From JAPYTY01 sp036338435 (GTDB taxonomy: Bacteria > Acidobacteriota > UBA6911 > RPQK01 > JADFOI01): a stretch of DNA of 64,000 nt. The stretch spans positions 18,719 through 82,718 of the forward strand of contig JAYZCG010000049.1 in assembly GCA_036338435.1 (NCBI GenBank), read 5' to 3'. The translations under genes and the position numbers were made by a program. Of this stretch, positions 25,026-34,868 are shown piece after piece. The notes under the pieces were generated by a model that was given only the letters and a program-made list of their open reading frames with translations, was not told the origin of the DNA and ran no database searches. Position 1 is the stretch's first letter. The number at the start of each line of letters is the position of its first letter.

Positions 25026-25860
25026 GGGAAGTACCTAGGAGAGTGCAACGCTTTAGAAGACGCCGTTCGGAGGAGGAGAAATCAGTACGAGCGTGACATG
25101 AGCACAGGTTATCCCACATCAAGAGATCCCCCGGATGCCACCTATGTTCATAGATCATCTCTGGATTCTCCACGAAGTGAAGAAGTTCGTCCAGTAAAGC
25201 ATCACTCTCTTCGCTAGAGACCCCTTCAATTTTTGCTGTCATCAAGGGATTAACATAAAGAGCCCTGCGTTGCGTGATGGGGTGGGTGATAGCCACAGGC
25301 TGAAAATGGTGTTTAATCTGGCTGATATCTTTTCCCAGATCTACCTTTCCGGTGGTCGTGTAATCATATATCTGTAACGCCTTGAGACCACTAATCTTCT
25401 GCTTGGTGGTCTCAGACAGCACATCGTATGCCTTGTACATGTTGGCAAATCGCGTTTCACCTCCTTGGGAAGGAACTTCGACAGCGTAAAGAAGTGTGGC
25501 CTTAGGTGGAGCTTCCACGTAGCACATGTCATGATGAAACCACAACTCACCATCGGGCAACGAACCGATCAGTTGACCATTCTCACGAATATTAGAGATC
25601 AGCATAATCTCCGGATTGTGTTCTTGACCTTCCGGCCATTGATCCCGTGGGAGAGAACGTTGGCCTACCTCGCCCAAATATCGGGCAAAACGAAGTTGTT
25701 GTTCCTCGGTAATCTGCTGGTTACGAAAAAGAATCACTGCGTATTCGCTGAACGCATCGGCAATCTGAGATACAACTTCTGGACTCAGTTCATCGCGAAG
25801 ATCAACCCCACGGATCTCAGCCCCAAGTGCAGACGAAAGAGGTGTAACAACCAGAGTCAT
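25015..25860 (-). CDS. TauD/TfdA family 2-oxoglutarate Fe(II) dioxygenase
   Basis: This 281-residue protein is the normal length for the family. The facial triad is visible as H-x-D (His109 and Asp111 in WFHHDM) and the distal His256 in CSCHART, with Arg residues at 266-267 and 271 in the position that binds 2-oxoglutarate. Relatives oxidise taurine, 2,4-D, alkylsulfates and carnitine precursors. The absence of a signal puts it in the cytosol. The sodium:solute symporter immediately upstream on the same strand (99-nt gap) may import the substrate. The two are likely co-transcribed. Confidence 0.9.
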   Translation of the reverse strand: MTLVVTPLSSALGAEIRGVDLRDELSPEVVSQIADAFSEYAVILFRNQQITEEQQLRFARYLGEVGQRSLPRDQWPEGQEHNPEIMLISNIRENGQLIGSLPDGELWFHHDMCYVEAPPKATLLYAVEVPSQGGETRFANMYKAYDVLSETTKQKISGLKALQIYDYTTTGKVDLGKDISQIKHHFQPVAITHPITQRRALYVNPLMTAKIEGVSSEESDALLDELLHFVENPEMIYEHRWHPGDLLMWDNLCSCHARTDFSSSERRLLKRCTLLGTSLSG

Positions 25861-25959
25861 AGCTAATTATTAAGTTTGACGCTTGCTACTCCTAATTGCA
25901 AGCATCTAGTTTGTTGTTTGGAGTTTTGCATAGGGCGGTCACCACCCCTACAGTACATG

Positions 25960-27483
25960 CTACAAAGTTCGTCTGATTAAGCCATGGAATTTTTCAACTT
26001 GTTCGGGCGGTTGAGGCCGCGTGAACAAACTCACCACTACAAACGTAATGAGATTGATAAAAAAAGCTGTGGCTAGACCGGGTAAAATATGTGTTGGAAT
26101 GGGGTATGGGATAATCCCCAATTCCCAGGTAAAGGTCAGCACAATACCAACAGCAGGAGCAACGAGGGCCGCTTCAGTAGACGCTCTTGACCAGGCAATC
26201 GCACCCAACAAAGGAGGTAAAAGTTGGATAGTAATCGCTCCAGCAAAAATCGCTAATGGGGTGATCAAAACTGGATTGGACAGAGCCAGTAAAAGCCCAA
26301 CCGATGCCACGATGATAATGATGCTACGGTTGAGTCTTACCTCCTGACAATTGTTCATATTGTTCCACATCATGGGTCGAACGAGATCGCGAACCACGGT
26401 CGCCGTCAAGGTATGCATGTAGGTATCGGTGGTAGAGATGATCGCGGCTAGTACAGCGACCAAAAACAGGATTGCGAAAAAAGTTGGCATAACCTCAAAA
26501 GCTAATAATGAAGAGATGAAATCTGGACTATCTACCTCGGCAAAAACCGTCTTCCCGTAGCTCCCAATCAAGTAGGTTCCAAACACAAAAGCGAGGGACC
26601 ACAAAAAAAGCATCATGCTACTGATCTTTGCAAAATGTGACTTACTACGAGCCGAGTACATTCGTATCCACATGGAGGGAGAAAGAACCACAGATCCAAG
26701 ACTTAGCCCAATGGCAATACCATAGATGTAAGAGGGAGTGTAAACATCCTGCAAACCAGGGATGGTGATAAAACGATCCCGAATTGTCCCTAATCCTTCA
26801 AGCAAGCCTCCCGCTCCACCAGCTGCGAAGAAAATAGAAGTTCCATACACAACAGACATGAACAAAATCAGTAATCCATTGAAGAGATCTAACCAGGCAA
26901 TACCACGCAGTCCTGAGGAGATGACATGAACGATGACTATCAAAGCAATAATAGTAGTCCCCAAGGCTGGAGAAAGGGTGTTACCAGAAAGAACGTTAAG
27001 AAGGATCCCGCCTGCTAATAGCTGGGCCACGATGTAAGCAATATTGTAGAGCGCACTTGTGAAAACTGTGTATAGGCGAATCGTGTCGCTTTGATAGTAC
27101 CCCCCCAGAAGATCTCCTGGAGTGGTAAAATGATACTGTTTCCCAAGCACCCAGATACGGGGGCCTAGATACCAGATCAACATAGCCGCCACTGAATTGC
27201 CTGCCAGGATAGAAACCACGAAAGGAGTGCCGAAGGTGTAGACAGCCCCAGGTAGACCAGCCATTCCTACACCACTAAGAACAGAGGCAAACATGGTAAA
27301 GGTCACCACCAACCAGCCCAGATTTCGTGAGGCCACAATGTAGTCACTAGCCTCTTCAGCTAGGCGACGCTTAGCAGCAAAGGAAATCAACAAGAAAACA
27401 ATGAAATACCCTCCCAAGGCTACAACAATCAGCCAATAATTGGACAAGACTAGCTCTTGAACTTCAGTGGGAAATGAACTCAT
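25960..27483 (-). CDS. Sodium:solute symporter (SSS family)
   Basis: The 507-residue protein has about 13 hydrophobic segments. The core contains SSGLRGIAWLDLFNG and a segment ILFLVAVLAAIISTTDTYMHT, the conserved Na+-binding helix region of SSS carriers. SSS carriers take up proline, pantothenate, acetate, sugars or other organic acids with Na+, and the substrate is unresolved here. It lies upstream of the dioxygenase on the same strand and 139 nt after the tannase gene end, so it may be transcribed with either. Confidence 0.9.
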   Translation of the reverse strand: MSSFPTEVQELVLSNYWLIVVALGGYFIVFLLISFAAKRRLAEEASDYIVASRNLGWLVVTFTMFASVLSGVGMAGLPGAVYTFGTPFVVSILAGNSVAAMLIWYLGPRIWVLGKQYHFTTPGDLLGGYYQSDTIRLYTVFTSALYNIAYIVAQLLAGGILLNVLSGNTLSPALGTTIIALIVIVHVISSGLRGIAWLDLFNGLLILFMSVVYGTSIFFAAGGAGGLLEGLGTIRDRFITIPGLQDVYTPSYIYGIAIGLSLGSVVLSPSMWIRMYSARSKSHFAKISSMMLFLWSLAFVFGTYLIGSYGKTVFAEVDSPDFISSLLAFEVMPTFFAILFLVAVLAAIISTTDTYMHTLTATVVRDLVRPMMWNNMNNCQEVRLNRSIIIIVASVGLLLALSNPVLITPLAIFAGAITIQLLPPLLGAIAWSRASTEAALVAPAVGIVLTFTWELGIIPYPIPTHILPGLATAFFINLITFVVVSLFTRPQPPEQVEKFHGLIRRTL

Positions 27484-27622
27484 ACTTCACCGCAAAGATA
27501 TAGGGCCATTAGAATAGTGCTGGAAGATGCAAATCACTTTTGCCTTATTGACCTTTCAGTACTTGAACAGAAATATATCCATTCAGAATTTGCTATCTTG
27601 ATTAGTGCTTCAGCACTGCACT

Positions 27623-29287
27623 CTAACGACAACTGAAATTTCTATGTATCCAATTCAAGGCGTTGTTTTGGCCAGCATCAGGCCCAGTGTACACGGCCAG
27701 TTCTGGATAGGCGCAAACTTTTCTCTCATTATCCACCAATCCATCTGTACTGTGAGTGGCAACAACATAGTCAGGAGCATCACCCTTCTCCACCCATGCC
27801 ACCAGTGATGCCAGCTTATCCCAGCTATTGGGCCCAGGACCACCACCACAATGGCCCATCCCCGGTACCATGAAAAGCCGAGCGTGGCTCCTAGCTACCT
27901 CGATATCTCCCTTGAAAGTAATATCGATGACATCTTTATAGTAATCGAGAGTGGGCTCGGGATGAGCCGCCACATCCACCCAACCGTGGTACAGAAGCAA
28001 TTTGCCCCCGCGGTCTATTAAATAGCGTGTCAAATCGGGATCATCAGCATTGGTAATGGCTCTCATGAAGTCAGCCTTTTCCGACGTGACATCATCAATG
28101 TTGAACTCCCACCAGGCCCACTCATTTTGAATCTGATCCCGAACGGGAACGTGGGACAAATCGACTGGATCCTGGACGGGGACACCCGGGTCAGTCTCGT
28201 AAAAAAGATAACTAGCGTGGTTGCTAGCATTAACTAAAGAGAGTGGAAACATGTTATTTCCAACATGTGGAAGATACCGCACCCACCGTTTCTCCGCTCC
28301 AAAAGCCAAGCCTTTCAAGATGGTCACGTCATTACTATCATAGGCACCACGATAAAAGTCCTTGATCAATTGTAATTGTGCTTGAGTGAAACACTCATCA
28401 CCATTGACATCACCCACACACATTTTGTCTTTCAAATCGATGTCCGGATCAAAATTACAACTGAGCGGATCATCAACTACCCCATCGGTAATGGTATCCC
28501 GTGCATCGCATTTCTCCATGACCGCCTCGGTTAGTATAGACAACTTCGTCATACTGTCATGGGTTCCATTCCCATCAGTGTCGAATGCCAAATTGCCTGC
28601 GAAATGGTCTTCAAATACTCTCTGCAACATCCACACATGGGTCGTATTAAGTTCCTGGTAAAAATTCACCGGCGCCCCCGCAATAATGCCATCAAAGTCA
28701 TAAGGATAACGCTGCGCCTCCATCAAGCCTTGTCTACCCCCCGTTGAACACCCTTCGTGGTAGGAATAGTCAGCCTCCTTACCATAATAGGCCGTGATCA
28801 CCGTCCTGGCCGCGTTGACCGTCAAGTGTACGGCACGGTACCCAAAGTCAATTTCTGCCTGTCGGTTGTTGTAGCCAAAAGAAGCTCCGGGTTCTGAACC
28901 ATTGTCGTGCCCAGTATTGCTGTTGGCGACTACGTACCCTTGTGCCACCCGGTGGTAAGCAAAGTCCAAATCACCGTCTTTCCCCCCATCCCCCCAATTA
29001 ACAAAGCGGCCATTCCAGTTTTGAGGCAAGGGAAGTTGCACATGATAAACAATGGCTGGGGAGATCACTCCCTTAACGTAGCAATGTCGTGGGGTCGTCT
29101 CGGTGGCTTCTACTAACACGGCTAGTTGGAGAGTGAGATTCCGGGTTGCAAGCAAGGACTTACAGGCTGTCTCGTCTTCTACGAAAGTATTGGCGATTAT
29201 TAGTCCATTGCTACTCAGGAGAAAGCAACCCAAAATCACAATTGCTCGTATTCTCGTCACAAAAATCTGATTTACAACAATTCTCAT
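27623..29287 (-). CDS. Secreted tannase/feruloyl esterase family protein
   Basis: The ATG at 29287, with AGGAGGAAG directly upstream, gives 554 residues beginning with a Sec signal (hydrophobic segment about 13-30). Diagnostic tannase features are YHEGCSTGGRQGL (nucleophile Ser within a CS-T-GG elbow), the downstream DGIIAGAPVNFY, the acid region KLLLYHGWVDVA and the His in VPGMGHCGGGPG. Calcium-loop-like DTDGNGTHD sits in the lid. The family cleaves aryl esters such as gallates, ferulates and terephthalate monoesters. Secreted placement fits release of phenolic acids from plant or algal polymers. Confidence 0.9.
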   Translation of the reverse strand: MRIVVNQIFVTRIRAIVILGCFLLSSNGLIIANTFVEDETACKSLLATRNLTLQLAVLVEATETTPRHCYVKGVISPAIVYHVQLPLPQNWNGRFVNWGDGGKDGDLDFAYHRVAQGYVVANSNTGHDNGSEPGASFGYNNRQAEIDFGYRAVHLTVNAARTVITAYYGKEADYSYHEGCSTGGRQGLMEAQRYPYDFDGIIAGAPVNFYQELNTTHVWMLQRVFEDHFAGNLAFDTDGNGTHDSMTKLSILTEAVMEKCDARDTITDGVVDDPLSCNFDPDIDLKDKMCVGDVNGDECFTQAQLQLIKDFYRGAYDSNDVTILKGLAFGAEKRWVRYLPHVGNNMFPLSLVNASNHASYLFYETDPGVPVQDPVDLSHVPVRDQIQNEWAWWEFNIDDVTSEKADFMRAITNADDPDLTRYLIDRGGKLLLYHGWVDVAAHPEPTLDYYKDVIDITFKGDIEVARSHARLFMVPGMGHCGGGPGPNSWDKLASLVAWVEKGDAPDYVVATHSTDGLVDNERKVCAYPELAVYTGPDAGQNNALNWIHRNFSCR

Positions 29288-29363
29288 ACTTCCTCCTGAA
29301 AAAGACATTGCCCAATCGTAAGCCCTCACCATTCTAAAAACAATCCCTCAGACCCATACTATT

Positions 29364-29384
29364 ACACGTGTGGTAATCGATTAC
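29364..29384. promoter_or_regulatory. Paired palindromes upstream of the first DUF5916 gene
   Basis: ACACGTGT (29364-29371) is immediately followed one base later by GTAATCGATTAC (29373-29384), both perfect palindromes. They lie in the 131-nt gap between the divergent tannase and DUF5916 genes. The position suggests an operator for one or both promoters; it could also be chance, as the elements are short. Confidence 0.35.
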
Positions 29385-29418
29385 GAAATGTTGGATACTG
29401 GGTCCTCATGCATATAGG

Positions 29419-31602
29419 ATGACAAGTTTGGACGCACGGATCACACCACTAATATTGGTCTTTTTACTTGGGACTTCATTTCTGTACGGACAGACTGGCG
29501 GGGTCAATCCATCAGTAGAACGTCAACATCGCGAGGTATTTGCTGGTTTCATAGATACTCCTATAACTCTCGATGGCGTTCTAGATGAGCTAGTATGGAA
29601 TCAAGTTGAACCTGCGACTGACTTTATTCAACGAGAACCTTTCGAAGGTCAGCCCGCCACAGAAAAAACGGAAATCAGAGTGCTATACGACACAGAAGCT
29701 CTCTATTTTGGGGCTTCAGTTTACGATTCTGAACCGGACAAGCTTATCATCAACAGCCTGAAGCAAGACTACCCGATAACCCAATCCGATGGAATCTCTT
29801 TCTATCTGGATACCTTCAATGACGACCGCAACCTTTACGCATTTTTCATAAACCCAGCCGGGGCTAAACACGAAACCCAAGTGGAGGATGAAGGGAAAAA
29901 TCAAAGTCTTGCCTGGGAAGATGTGTGGGAGGTGAAAACAAGAATTACTGCAGCAGGATGGTATGCCGAAGTCAAAATACCATTTAAATCTCTACGATTT
30001 TCCAAAGCAAAAATACAGACTTGGGGAATTAACTTTCAAAGACGGATCCGAAGAAGGAATGAACAAGCCTTTTGGGGTCCAATGCCTCGGCGCTTTATCT
30101 CTTTCAATATGTCCTTTGCGGGAGATTTGAAAGGCCTCAAAAACATAAAGCCAGGCCGAAATTTCAAGGTTAAACCATTTGTCACCTCTGAATTCAGAGG
30201 GTTGTCAGGAGATGACTTCGACATCCAAGGCGATGTGGGACTTGACATCAAGTATGGCCTGAGTCCAGATCTCACACTTGACGGCACTCTCAACACAGAT
30301 TTTTCCCAAGTAGAAGTGGATGAACAGCAGATCAACCTGACCCGATTCAGCCTATTCTTTCCAGAGAAACGAGATTTTTTTCTGGAAAATGCTGGGATTT
30401 TTAGTTTTGGACCGACCGCTCAGCGCGATGTTTCACAGGACCTTATCCTTTTTTTTAGTCGCCGTATTGGTCTGTCTACGAATGGACAGCCACTGCCCAT
30501 CTTGGGAGGGGCACGTTTGACAGGACGTCAAGGAAAATACAGATTAGGATTGTTCAACATGCAGACCCGCGAATCAAATTCTGATCCCTCTAATAACTTT
30601 ACAGTCCTGCGTATCAAAAGAAATATCCTGAATAATTCAGATTTAGGAGGCATGTTTATAAACCGAGATTCCAGCCAGCCGGGCGACTACAATCGTACCT
30701 TTGGCATTGATCTTAACTTTAGATTCTGGGAGGATCTCAGCGTTACATCCTTTTTAGCAGCGACCCGAACACCTGACTTGAAAAAGAATGACATGGCAGG
30801 TCGGGTTTGGGTGGAATGGAAAACTAACCTCTGGGAAGCTAGGACTGGCTACCTGAGTATTGGAGAAAACTTCAACCCGGAAGTCGGATTCGTACCCCGC
30901 CGTAACATTCAAAAGAGTGATACCTCCATTGGATGGCGGCCCCGTCCCGAAAGCATTTCCTGGATCCGAGAGTTCTTCCCTAGTGTCCAATTCCAATACA
31001 TTACTGACCAGGAAGGTGATTTGGTCACACGGGAAACTGGTCTAACATTCAAGACCAATTTCAACAATGGAGGAAGTTTTGAGGTGGGACGAACACTGAG
31101 TTTTGAAAGGCTGGATGTGCCCTTTCGTATCTATCGAGATCTCAAGATTGCGGCTGGAGATTACCACTTCAATCATTGGTCTATGCAACTCAGTTCCAAC
31201 CCTAGCGCCAATATTTCCGGGCGACTCCGCTATGGAACAGGAGATTTCTGGAATGGAACACGCAAGGGAATGCTTTTGAGCCTTGCCTTAAAGCCTCACT
31301 ATAAGTTTTCAGTATCGAGCCAACTCCAGTGGACTCATTTAAAACTCAAAGGTGGTGACTTCACAACGCGACTTTTCAGTACTCGCATCGAATACGCCTT
31401 CAGCACCAAAAGGTTTTTAAGTGCCCTAATTCAATATAATAGCGATCTCGATCAGATTAGTACCAACCTCCGATTCAACCTCATTCACCGACCGCTGAGT
31501 GATATTTTTGTTGTTTACACTGAGCAACGAGACGTCTCCAAGACGGGCGCACTTAATAAGTCTCTAATGTTTAAATATACCCACATGTTGAATGTTTTTT
31601 AA
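29419..31602 (+). CDS. DUF5916 outer-membrane protein with CBM9-like N-terminal domain (paralogue 1)
   Basis: This is a 727-residue protein with a signal peptide (cleavage near YGQ, residue 25). An N-terminal CBM9-like beta-sandwich covers about 40-210 (DGVLDELVWNQV, IQREPFEGQPATE, DTFNDDRNLYAFFINPAGAK). A beta-rich region follows to the end: DFSQVEVDEQQINLTRFSLFFPEKRDFFLEN split across about 300-330, then many alternating hydrophobic strands ending in aromatic-rich FKYTHMLNVF, typical of an outer-membrane barrel terminus. Function is unknown; proposed roles include carbohydrate or protein-associated uptake. The ATG is 35 nt after a palindrome pair. The next gene is a paralogue on the same strand. 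Confidence 0.88.
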   Translation: MTSLDARITPLILVFLLGTSFLYGQTGGVNPSVERQHREVFAGFIDTPITLDGVLDELVWNQVEPATDFIQREPFEGQPATEKTEIRVLYDTEALYFGASVYDSEPDKLIINSLKQDYPITQSDGISFYLDTFNDDRNLYAFFINPAGAKHETQVEDEGKNQSLAWEDVWEVKTRITAAGWYAEVKIPFKSLRFSKAKIQTWGINFQRRIRRRNEQAFWGPMPRRFISFNMSFAGDLKGLKNIKPGRNFKVKPFVTSEFRGLSGDDFDIQGDVGLDIKYGLSPDLTLDGTLNTDFSQVEVDEQQINLTRFSLFFPEKRDFFLENAGIFSFGPTAQRDVSQDLILFFSRRIGLSTNGQPLPILGGARLTGRQGKYRLGLFNMQTRESNSDPSNNFTVLRIKRNILNNSDLGGMFINRDSSQPGDYNRTFGIDLNFRFWEDLSVTSFLAATRTPDLKKNDMAGRVWVEWKTNLWEARTGYLSIGENFNPEVGFVPRRNIQKSDTSIGWRPRPESISWIREFFPSVQFQYITDQEGDLVTRETGLTFKTNFNNGGSFEVGRTLSFERLDVPFRIYRDLKIAAGDYHFNHWSMQLSSNPSANISGRLRYGTGDFWNGTRKGMLLSLALKPHYKFSVSSQLQWTHLKLKGGDFTTRLFSTRIEYAFSTKRFLSALIQYNSDLDQISTNLRFNLIHRPLSDIFVVYTEQRDVSKTGALNKSLMFKYTHMLNVF
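30349..30411 (+). repeat. 63-nt segment nearly identical in both tandem DUF5916 genes (copy 1)
   Basis: This stretch begins AGCCTATTCTTTCCAGA and ends TTTAGTTTTGGA. It differs from the copy at 32623-32685 at one base by eye, although the flanking coding DNA is clearly diverged. It encodes the FPEKRDFFLENAGIFSFG turn. Identity at synonymous sites points to gene conversion or a nucleotide-level constraint. Confidence 0.8.
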
Positions 31603-31704
31603 TGGGAAACACCGCATTCCTCAAGCGTCATATGAGATAGGTCTGGGAGGATAATCAACAAGTATGGCGAAAACGAATAATTGAGTCTTGGGGAGAAGAG
31701 TAGA

Positions 31705-33879
31705 TTGAGGGTACGAGAACAAGGGCTAATCTTTACAGCTATTTTGCTGAGCCACACCCTGATATGGGCCCAGAACGTCACCAACACGGAGAAACCCCTC
31801 CCCAGACAAATTATTGCCTATCACACAGATGACCCGATTAAAATGGATGGCATCCTGGATGAACCAGATTGGCAAAACGCCATGGCTGCTACCAATTTTA
31901 TCCAGCGAGAACCCTATCAAGGTGAGCCGGCAACAGAAACTACAGAGATTCGAATTTTGTACGATAACGAGGCTATCTACTTTGGAGTTTGGGCATGGGA
32001 TCGTGACCCGGAAAAACTTATCATCAATCACCTAGAACAGGACTTTTCTCACCGGGATGATGATGGTATCTCCTTCTATATCGACACTTTTAATGACGAT
32101 CGCAACTGCTATGGATTTTACATTAACCCCGCCGGAGCCAAACGTGAGATGCAGTCGGTGGATGAAGGGATGTTTCAAATCTTTGACTGGGAAGACGTAT
32201 GGGACGTTAAGACGCAAATCACTCACGAGGGATGGTTTGCAGAAGTGAAAATCCCCTTTAAATCGCTACGGTTTTCAAAGGATCGCATACAAACCTGGGG
32301 AATTAATTTCCAAAGACGTATTCGTCGTAAAAATGAACAAAGCTTCTGGGCTCCTATGCCACGTCGCTTCATGGCCTTTGTCATGTCCTATGCGGGAGAT
32401 CTACAAGGTCTGGAAAATCTTCCCCGTGAACCCAACGTCAAAATAAAACCATTTATTACTTCGCATCTACAGGAATTGGAAGGGGCCGACTTAAACAGTC
32501 AAGTCGACCTTGGGATCGATCTCAAATACAGTCTGACCACTGGACTCACACTCGATGGGACATTGAACACTGATTTCTCTCAAGTGGAAGTGGATATCCA
32601 GAAAATTAATCTCACCCGCTTTAGCCTATTCTTTCCAGAAAAACGAGATTTTTTTCTGGAAAATGCTGGGATTTTTAGTTTTGGAGAAGTTGATTTTCGC
32701 GGTAACAGCGCAAGAGAACTCATACCTTTTTTTAGCCGTCGTATCGGCTTAGCAAAGGACGGGCGGCCGATTCCAATTGTTGGAGGAGGGCGCCTGACAG
32801 GACGTGTCGGCCAGTATGGTTTAGGGTTTTTGAACATGCAGACACGAGCAACTGATTCCGAGCCTACTAACAATTTCACGGTGGCACGAATCAAGCGAAA
32901 TATTCTTAATCAATCAGAACTGGGAGCAATTTTCATCAACCGTCAGTCTAACAGTTCGGGAGATTATAACCGTACATACGGAGTAGAGGCTAAATTTCGA
33001 TTCTGGCAGGACTTTAGGATCGTCTCCTTTCTCGCTGCTACCCAAACCCCTGGCATGGTGAAGGACAACTTAGCAGGTCGTATCTGGATGGAATGGAAAA
33101 CCAATCGATGGGAAGCACGGACTGGATACTTCGATATCGGGGAAAACTTCAACGCCGAGGTAGGCTTTGTCCCTCGCCGAAATATCCGTAAAGGTGATAG
33201 TTCCGCTGGCTGGAGGTTCCGCCCTCGCAAAATCTCCTGGATCCGGGAATTTTTTCCTAACGTCCGGAGCCAATACATCACAGATCACGACAACCGACTG
33301 GTGACTCGCATCACCGACTTTCGTTTTCAAACGAGTTTCCACAATGGGGCTTTCTTTGCAGTAGGACGGAGTACAAGGTTTGAACGGCTGGATGACTCCT
33401 TCCTGATCCGAAATCAAATTGAGGTAATTCATGGAGACTACAATTTTAGTCGTTGGTTTGCGCAATTCCGATCCAATCCGAGTGCTACCTTATCCGGGAA
33501 ATTACGATATGAAACCGGAGACTTCTGGGATGGAATCAGTGAAGGTGTGCGACTTGGTTTGACTTTACGTCCCCACTACAAATTCTCTACTTCGGTTGAA
33601 ATGCAACGGGACAACATCACGCTCAAATATGGGAAGCTTAGCACTAGGCTCCTAAATGCACGTGTCGAATATCGATTTAATACTAAAATGTTTTTAAGCG
33701 CCCTAATCCAGTACAACAGTGATCAAGAACAGATAAACACCCACCTTCGATTCAACCTCATACATCGGCCCCTAAGCGATATTTACCTAGTTTACAATGA
33801 ACAACGAAACATCAATCAGCAGATCCCAATCGACAAATCTCTGTCCTTTAAATACACGCATATGCTCGATCTGTTTTGA
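31705..33879 (+). CDS. DUF5916 outer-membrane protein with CBM9-like N-terminal domain (paralogue 2)
   Basis: The frame has no early ATG. A TTG at 31705 with GGGGAG about 9 nt upstream gives a plausible signal peptide (hydrophobic LIFTAILLSHTLIWAQ); a TTG at 31681 is the alternative. The domains match the upstream gene: CBM9-like 30-210 (MDGILDEPDWQNA, DTFNDDRNCYGFYINPAGAK), then DFSQVEVDIQKINLTRF and the long barrel ending in FKYTHMLDLF. The gap from the first copy is about 100 nt with no clear terminator, so co-transcription after tandem duplication is likely. The ligand is unknown. Confidence 0.87.
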   Translation: MRVREQGLIFTAILLSHTLIWAQNVTNTEKPLPRQIIAYHTDDPIKMDGILDEPDWQNAMAATNFIQREPYQGEPATETTEIRILYDNEAIYFGVWAWDRDPEKLIINHLEQDFSHRDDDGISFYIDTFNDDRNCYGFYINPAGAKREMQSVDEGMFQIFDWEDVWDVKTQITHEGWFAEVKIPFKSLRFSKDRIQTWGINFQRRIRRKNEQSFWAPMPRRFMAFVMSYAGDLQGLENLPREPNVKIKPFITSHLQELEGADLNSQVDLGIDLKYSLTTGLTLDGTLNTDFSQVEVDIQKINLTRFSLFFPEKRDFFLENAGIFSFGEVDFRGNSARELIPFFSRRIGLAKDGRPIPIVGGGRLTGRVGQYGLGFLNMQTRATDSEPTNNFTVARIKRNILNQSELGAIFINRQSNSSGDYNRTYGVEAKFRFWQDFRIVSFLAATQTPGMVKDNLAGRIWMEWKTNRWEARTGYFDIGENFNAEVGFVPRRNIRKGDSSAGWRFRPRKISWIREFFPNVRSQYITDHDNRLVTRITDFRFQTSFHNGAFFAVGRSTRFERLDDSFLIRNQIEVIHGDYNFSRWFAQFRSNPSATLSGKLRYETGDFWDGISEGVRLGLTLRPHYKFSTSVEMQRDNITLKYGKLSTRLLNARVEYRFNTKMFLSALIQYNSDQEQINTHLRFNLIHRPLSDIYLVYNEQRNINQQIPIDKSLSFKYTHMLDLF
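32623..32685 (+). repeat. 63-nt segment nearly identical in both tandem DUF5916 genes (copy 2)
   Basis: Partner of the segment at 30349-30411 with a single A/G difference. It is absent at the DNA level from the third DUF5916 gene (59227-61419), which encodes a similar turn, FPEKREFFLENAPIFHFG, with different codons. Confidence 0.8.
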
Positions 33880-33912
33880 CCTGGGCCACTGCCTTGAGGG
33901 CAATTTCCAACT

Positions 33913-34752
33913 TTATGTTAACTCGGAAGAGCGATGCGACCTGGTACTACTCATCTCGTTGAGAGATCCACGACGGTAACCCTGAAGATCCAGTGCGACA
34001 TGAGTGAATCCGTTTTGACGAAAACGATGGATTATCTCATCACGTACTTCCTTCTTCACAATGTTGTGGAACTCTTGAGGGGCTACTTCAATGCGTGCCA
34101 TCTGATCGTGATAGCGCACCCGAAAAATTTTAAATCCCAAATCATGGAGTACTCTTTCACAACTCTCTACTTGAGCCAAACGTTCCGAACTGATGCGGGT
34201 CCCATAGGGGAAGCGGCTGGATAAGCAAGCCAACGCAGGTTTGTCCCAAATGGGTAAATCCATACGCCTTGAGGCTTCACGGATATCTGCTTTGGTAAAA
34301 CCACATTCATCCAAAGGGGACCTGACCCCATTTTCGATGCCCGCTTTACGGCCGGGCCGATGATCCCCGCGATCATCCTGGTTAAACCCATCCAATACAT
34401 GAGTGATCCCTAGACGTTTGGCCTCTTGAACTGCTATCCCATAGACCTCTATCTTACAAAAATAACAACGGTTCACTGGATTGCTAGTGTAGCGTGGATC
34501 ATCGAGCTCGTGCGATTCAACTAATAAATGTCGTGCTCCTAGCTTTTTCGCCAAAAGGCTTGCTTCAGTACCCTCCCGTTTTGCTAAACTGGAGGAGACC
34601 GCTGTCAACGCCACCGCTTTGTCTCCAAGCACACCTACCGACTCGGCTAATAGAAACCCCGAATCGACCCCTCCTGAAAAGCACACCATCACCTGTCCGA
34701 ACTCCTGAAGTAGCTTCCGCAGTTGGGTGATTTTGTCCTCTAATTGGACCAT
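33913..34752 (-). CDS. larE: ATP-dependent sacrificial sulfur transferase LarE
   Basis: The ATG at 34752 gives 279 residues; a TTG at 34788 in frame would add 12. PP-loop SGGVDS is at 26-31, followed by a CYFCK motif (Cys96, Cys99) and Cys176 in KPALACLSSRFPYGT. LarE installs sulfur on the pyridinium dinucleotide during synthesis of the nickel-pincer cofactor; in Lactobacillus the sulfur is taken from Cys176 of the enzyme itself, and the same Cys is present here. LarB and LarC are not in the window, so they must be elsewhere or the protein has another sulfur-transfer role. It is cytosolic and divergent from the nucleoside transporter. Confidence 0.9.
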   Translation of the reverse strand: MVQLEDKITQLRKLLQEFGQVMVCFSGGVDSGFLLAESVGVLGDKAVALTAVSSSLAKREGTEASLLAKKLGARHLLVESHELDDPRYTSNPVNRCYFCKIEVYGIAVQEAKRLGITHVLDGFNQDDRGDHRPGRKAGIENGVRSPLDECGFTKADIREASRRMDLPIWDKPALACLSSRFPYGTRISSERLAQVESCERVLHDLGFKIFRVRYHDQMARIEVAPQEFHNIVKKEVRDEIIHRFRQNGFTHVALDLQGYRRGSLNEMSSTRSHRSSELT

Positions 34753-34868
34753 GGAAGGGATTGTATGGGCAGATAAAGGAGCGGTCAACGTTGTTAGTTT
34801 TTAATTTTCTGAGATTGTGGAGTTGAAATGTAAAATTTTCTTCAGGTCAAGATGCTAATAATAGTATC

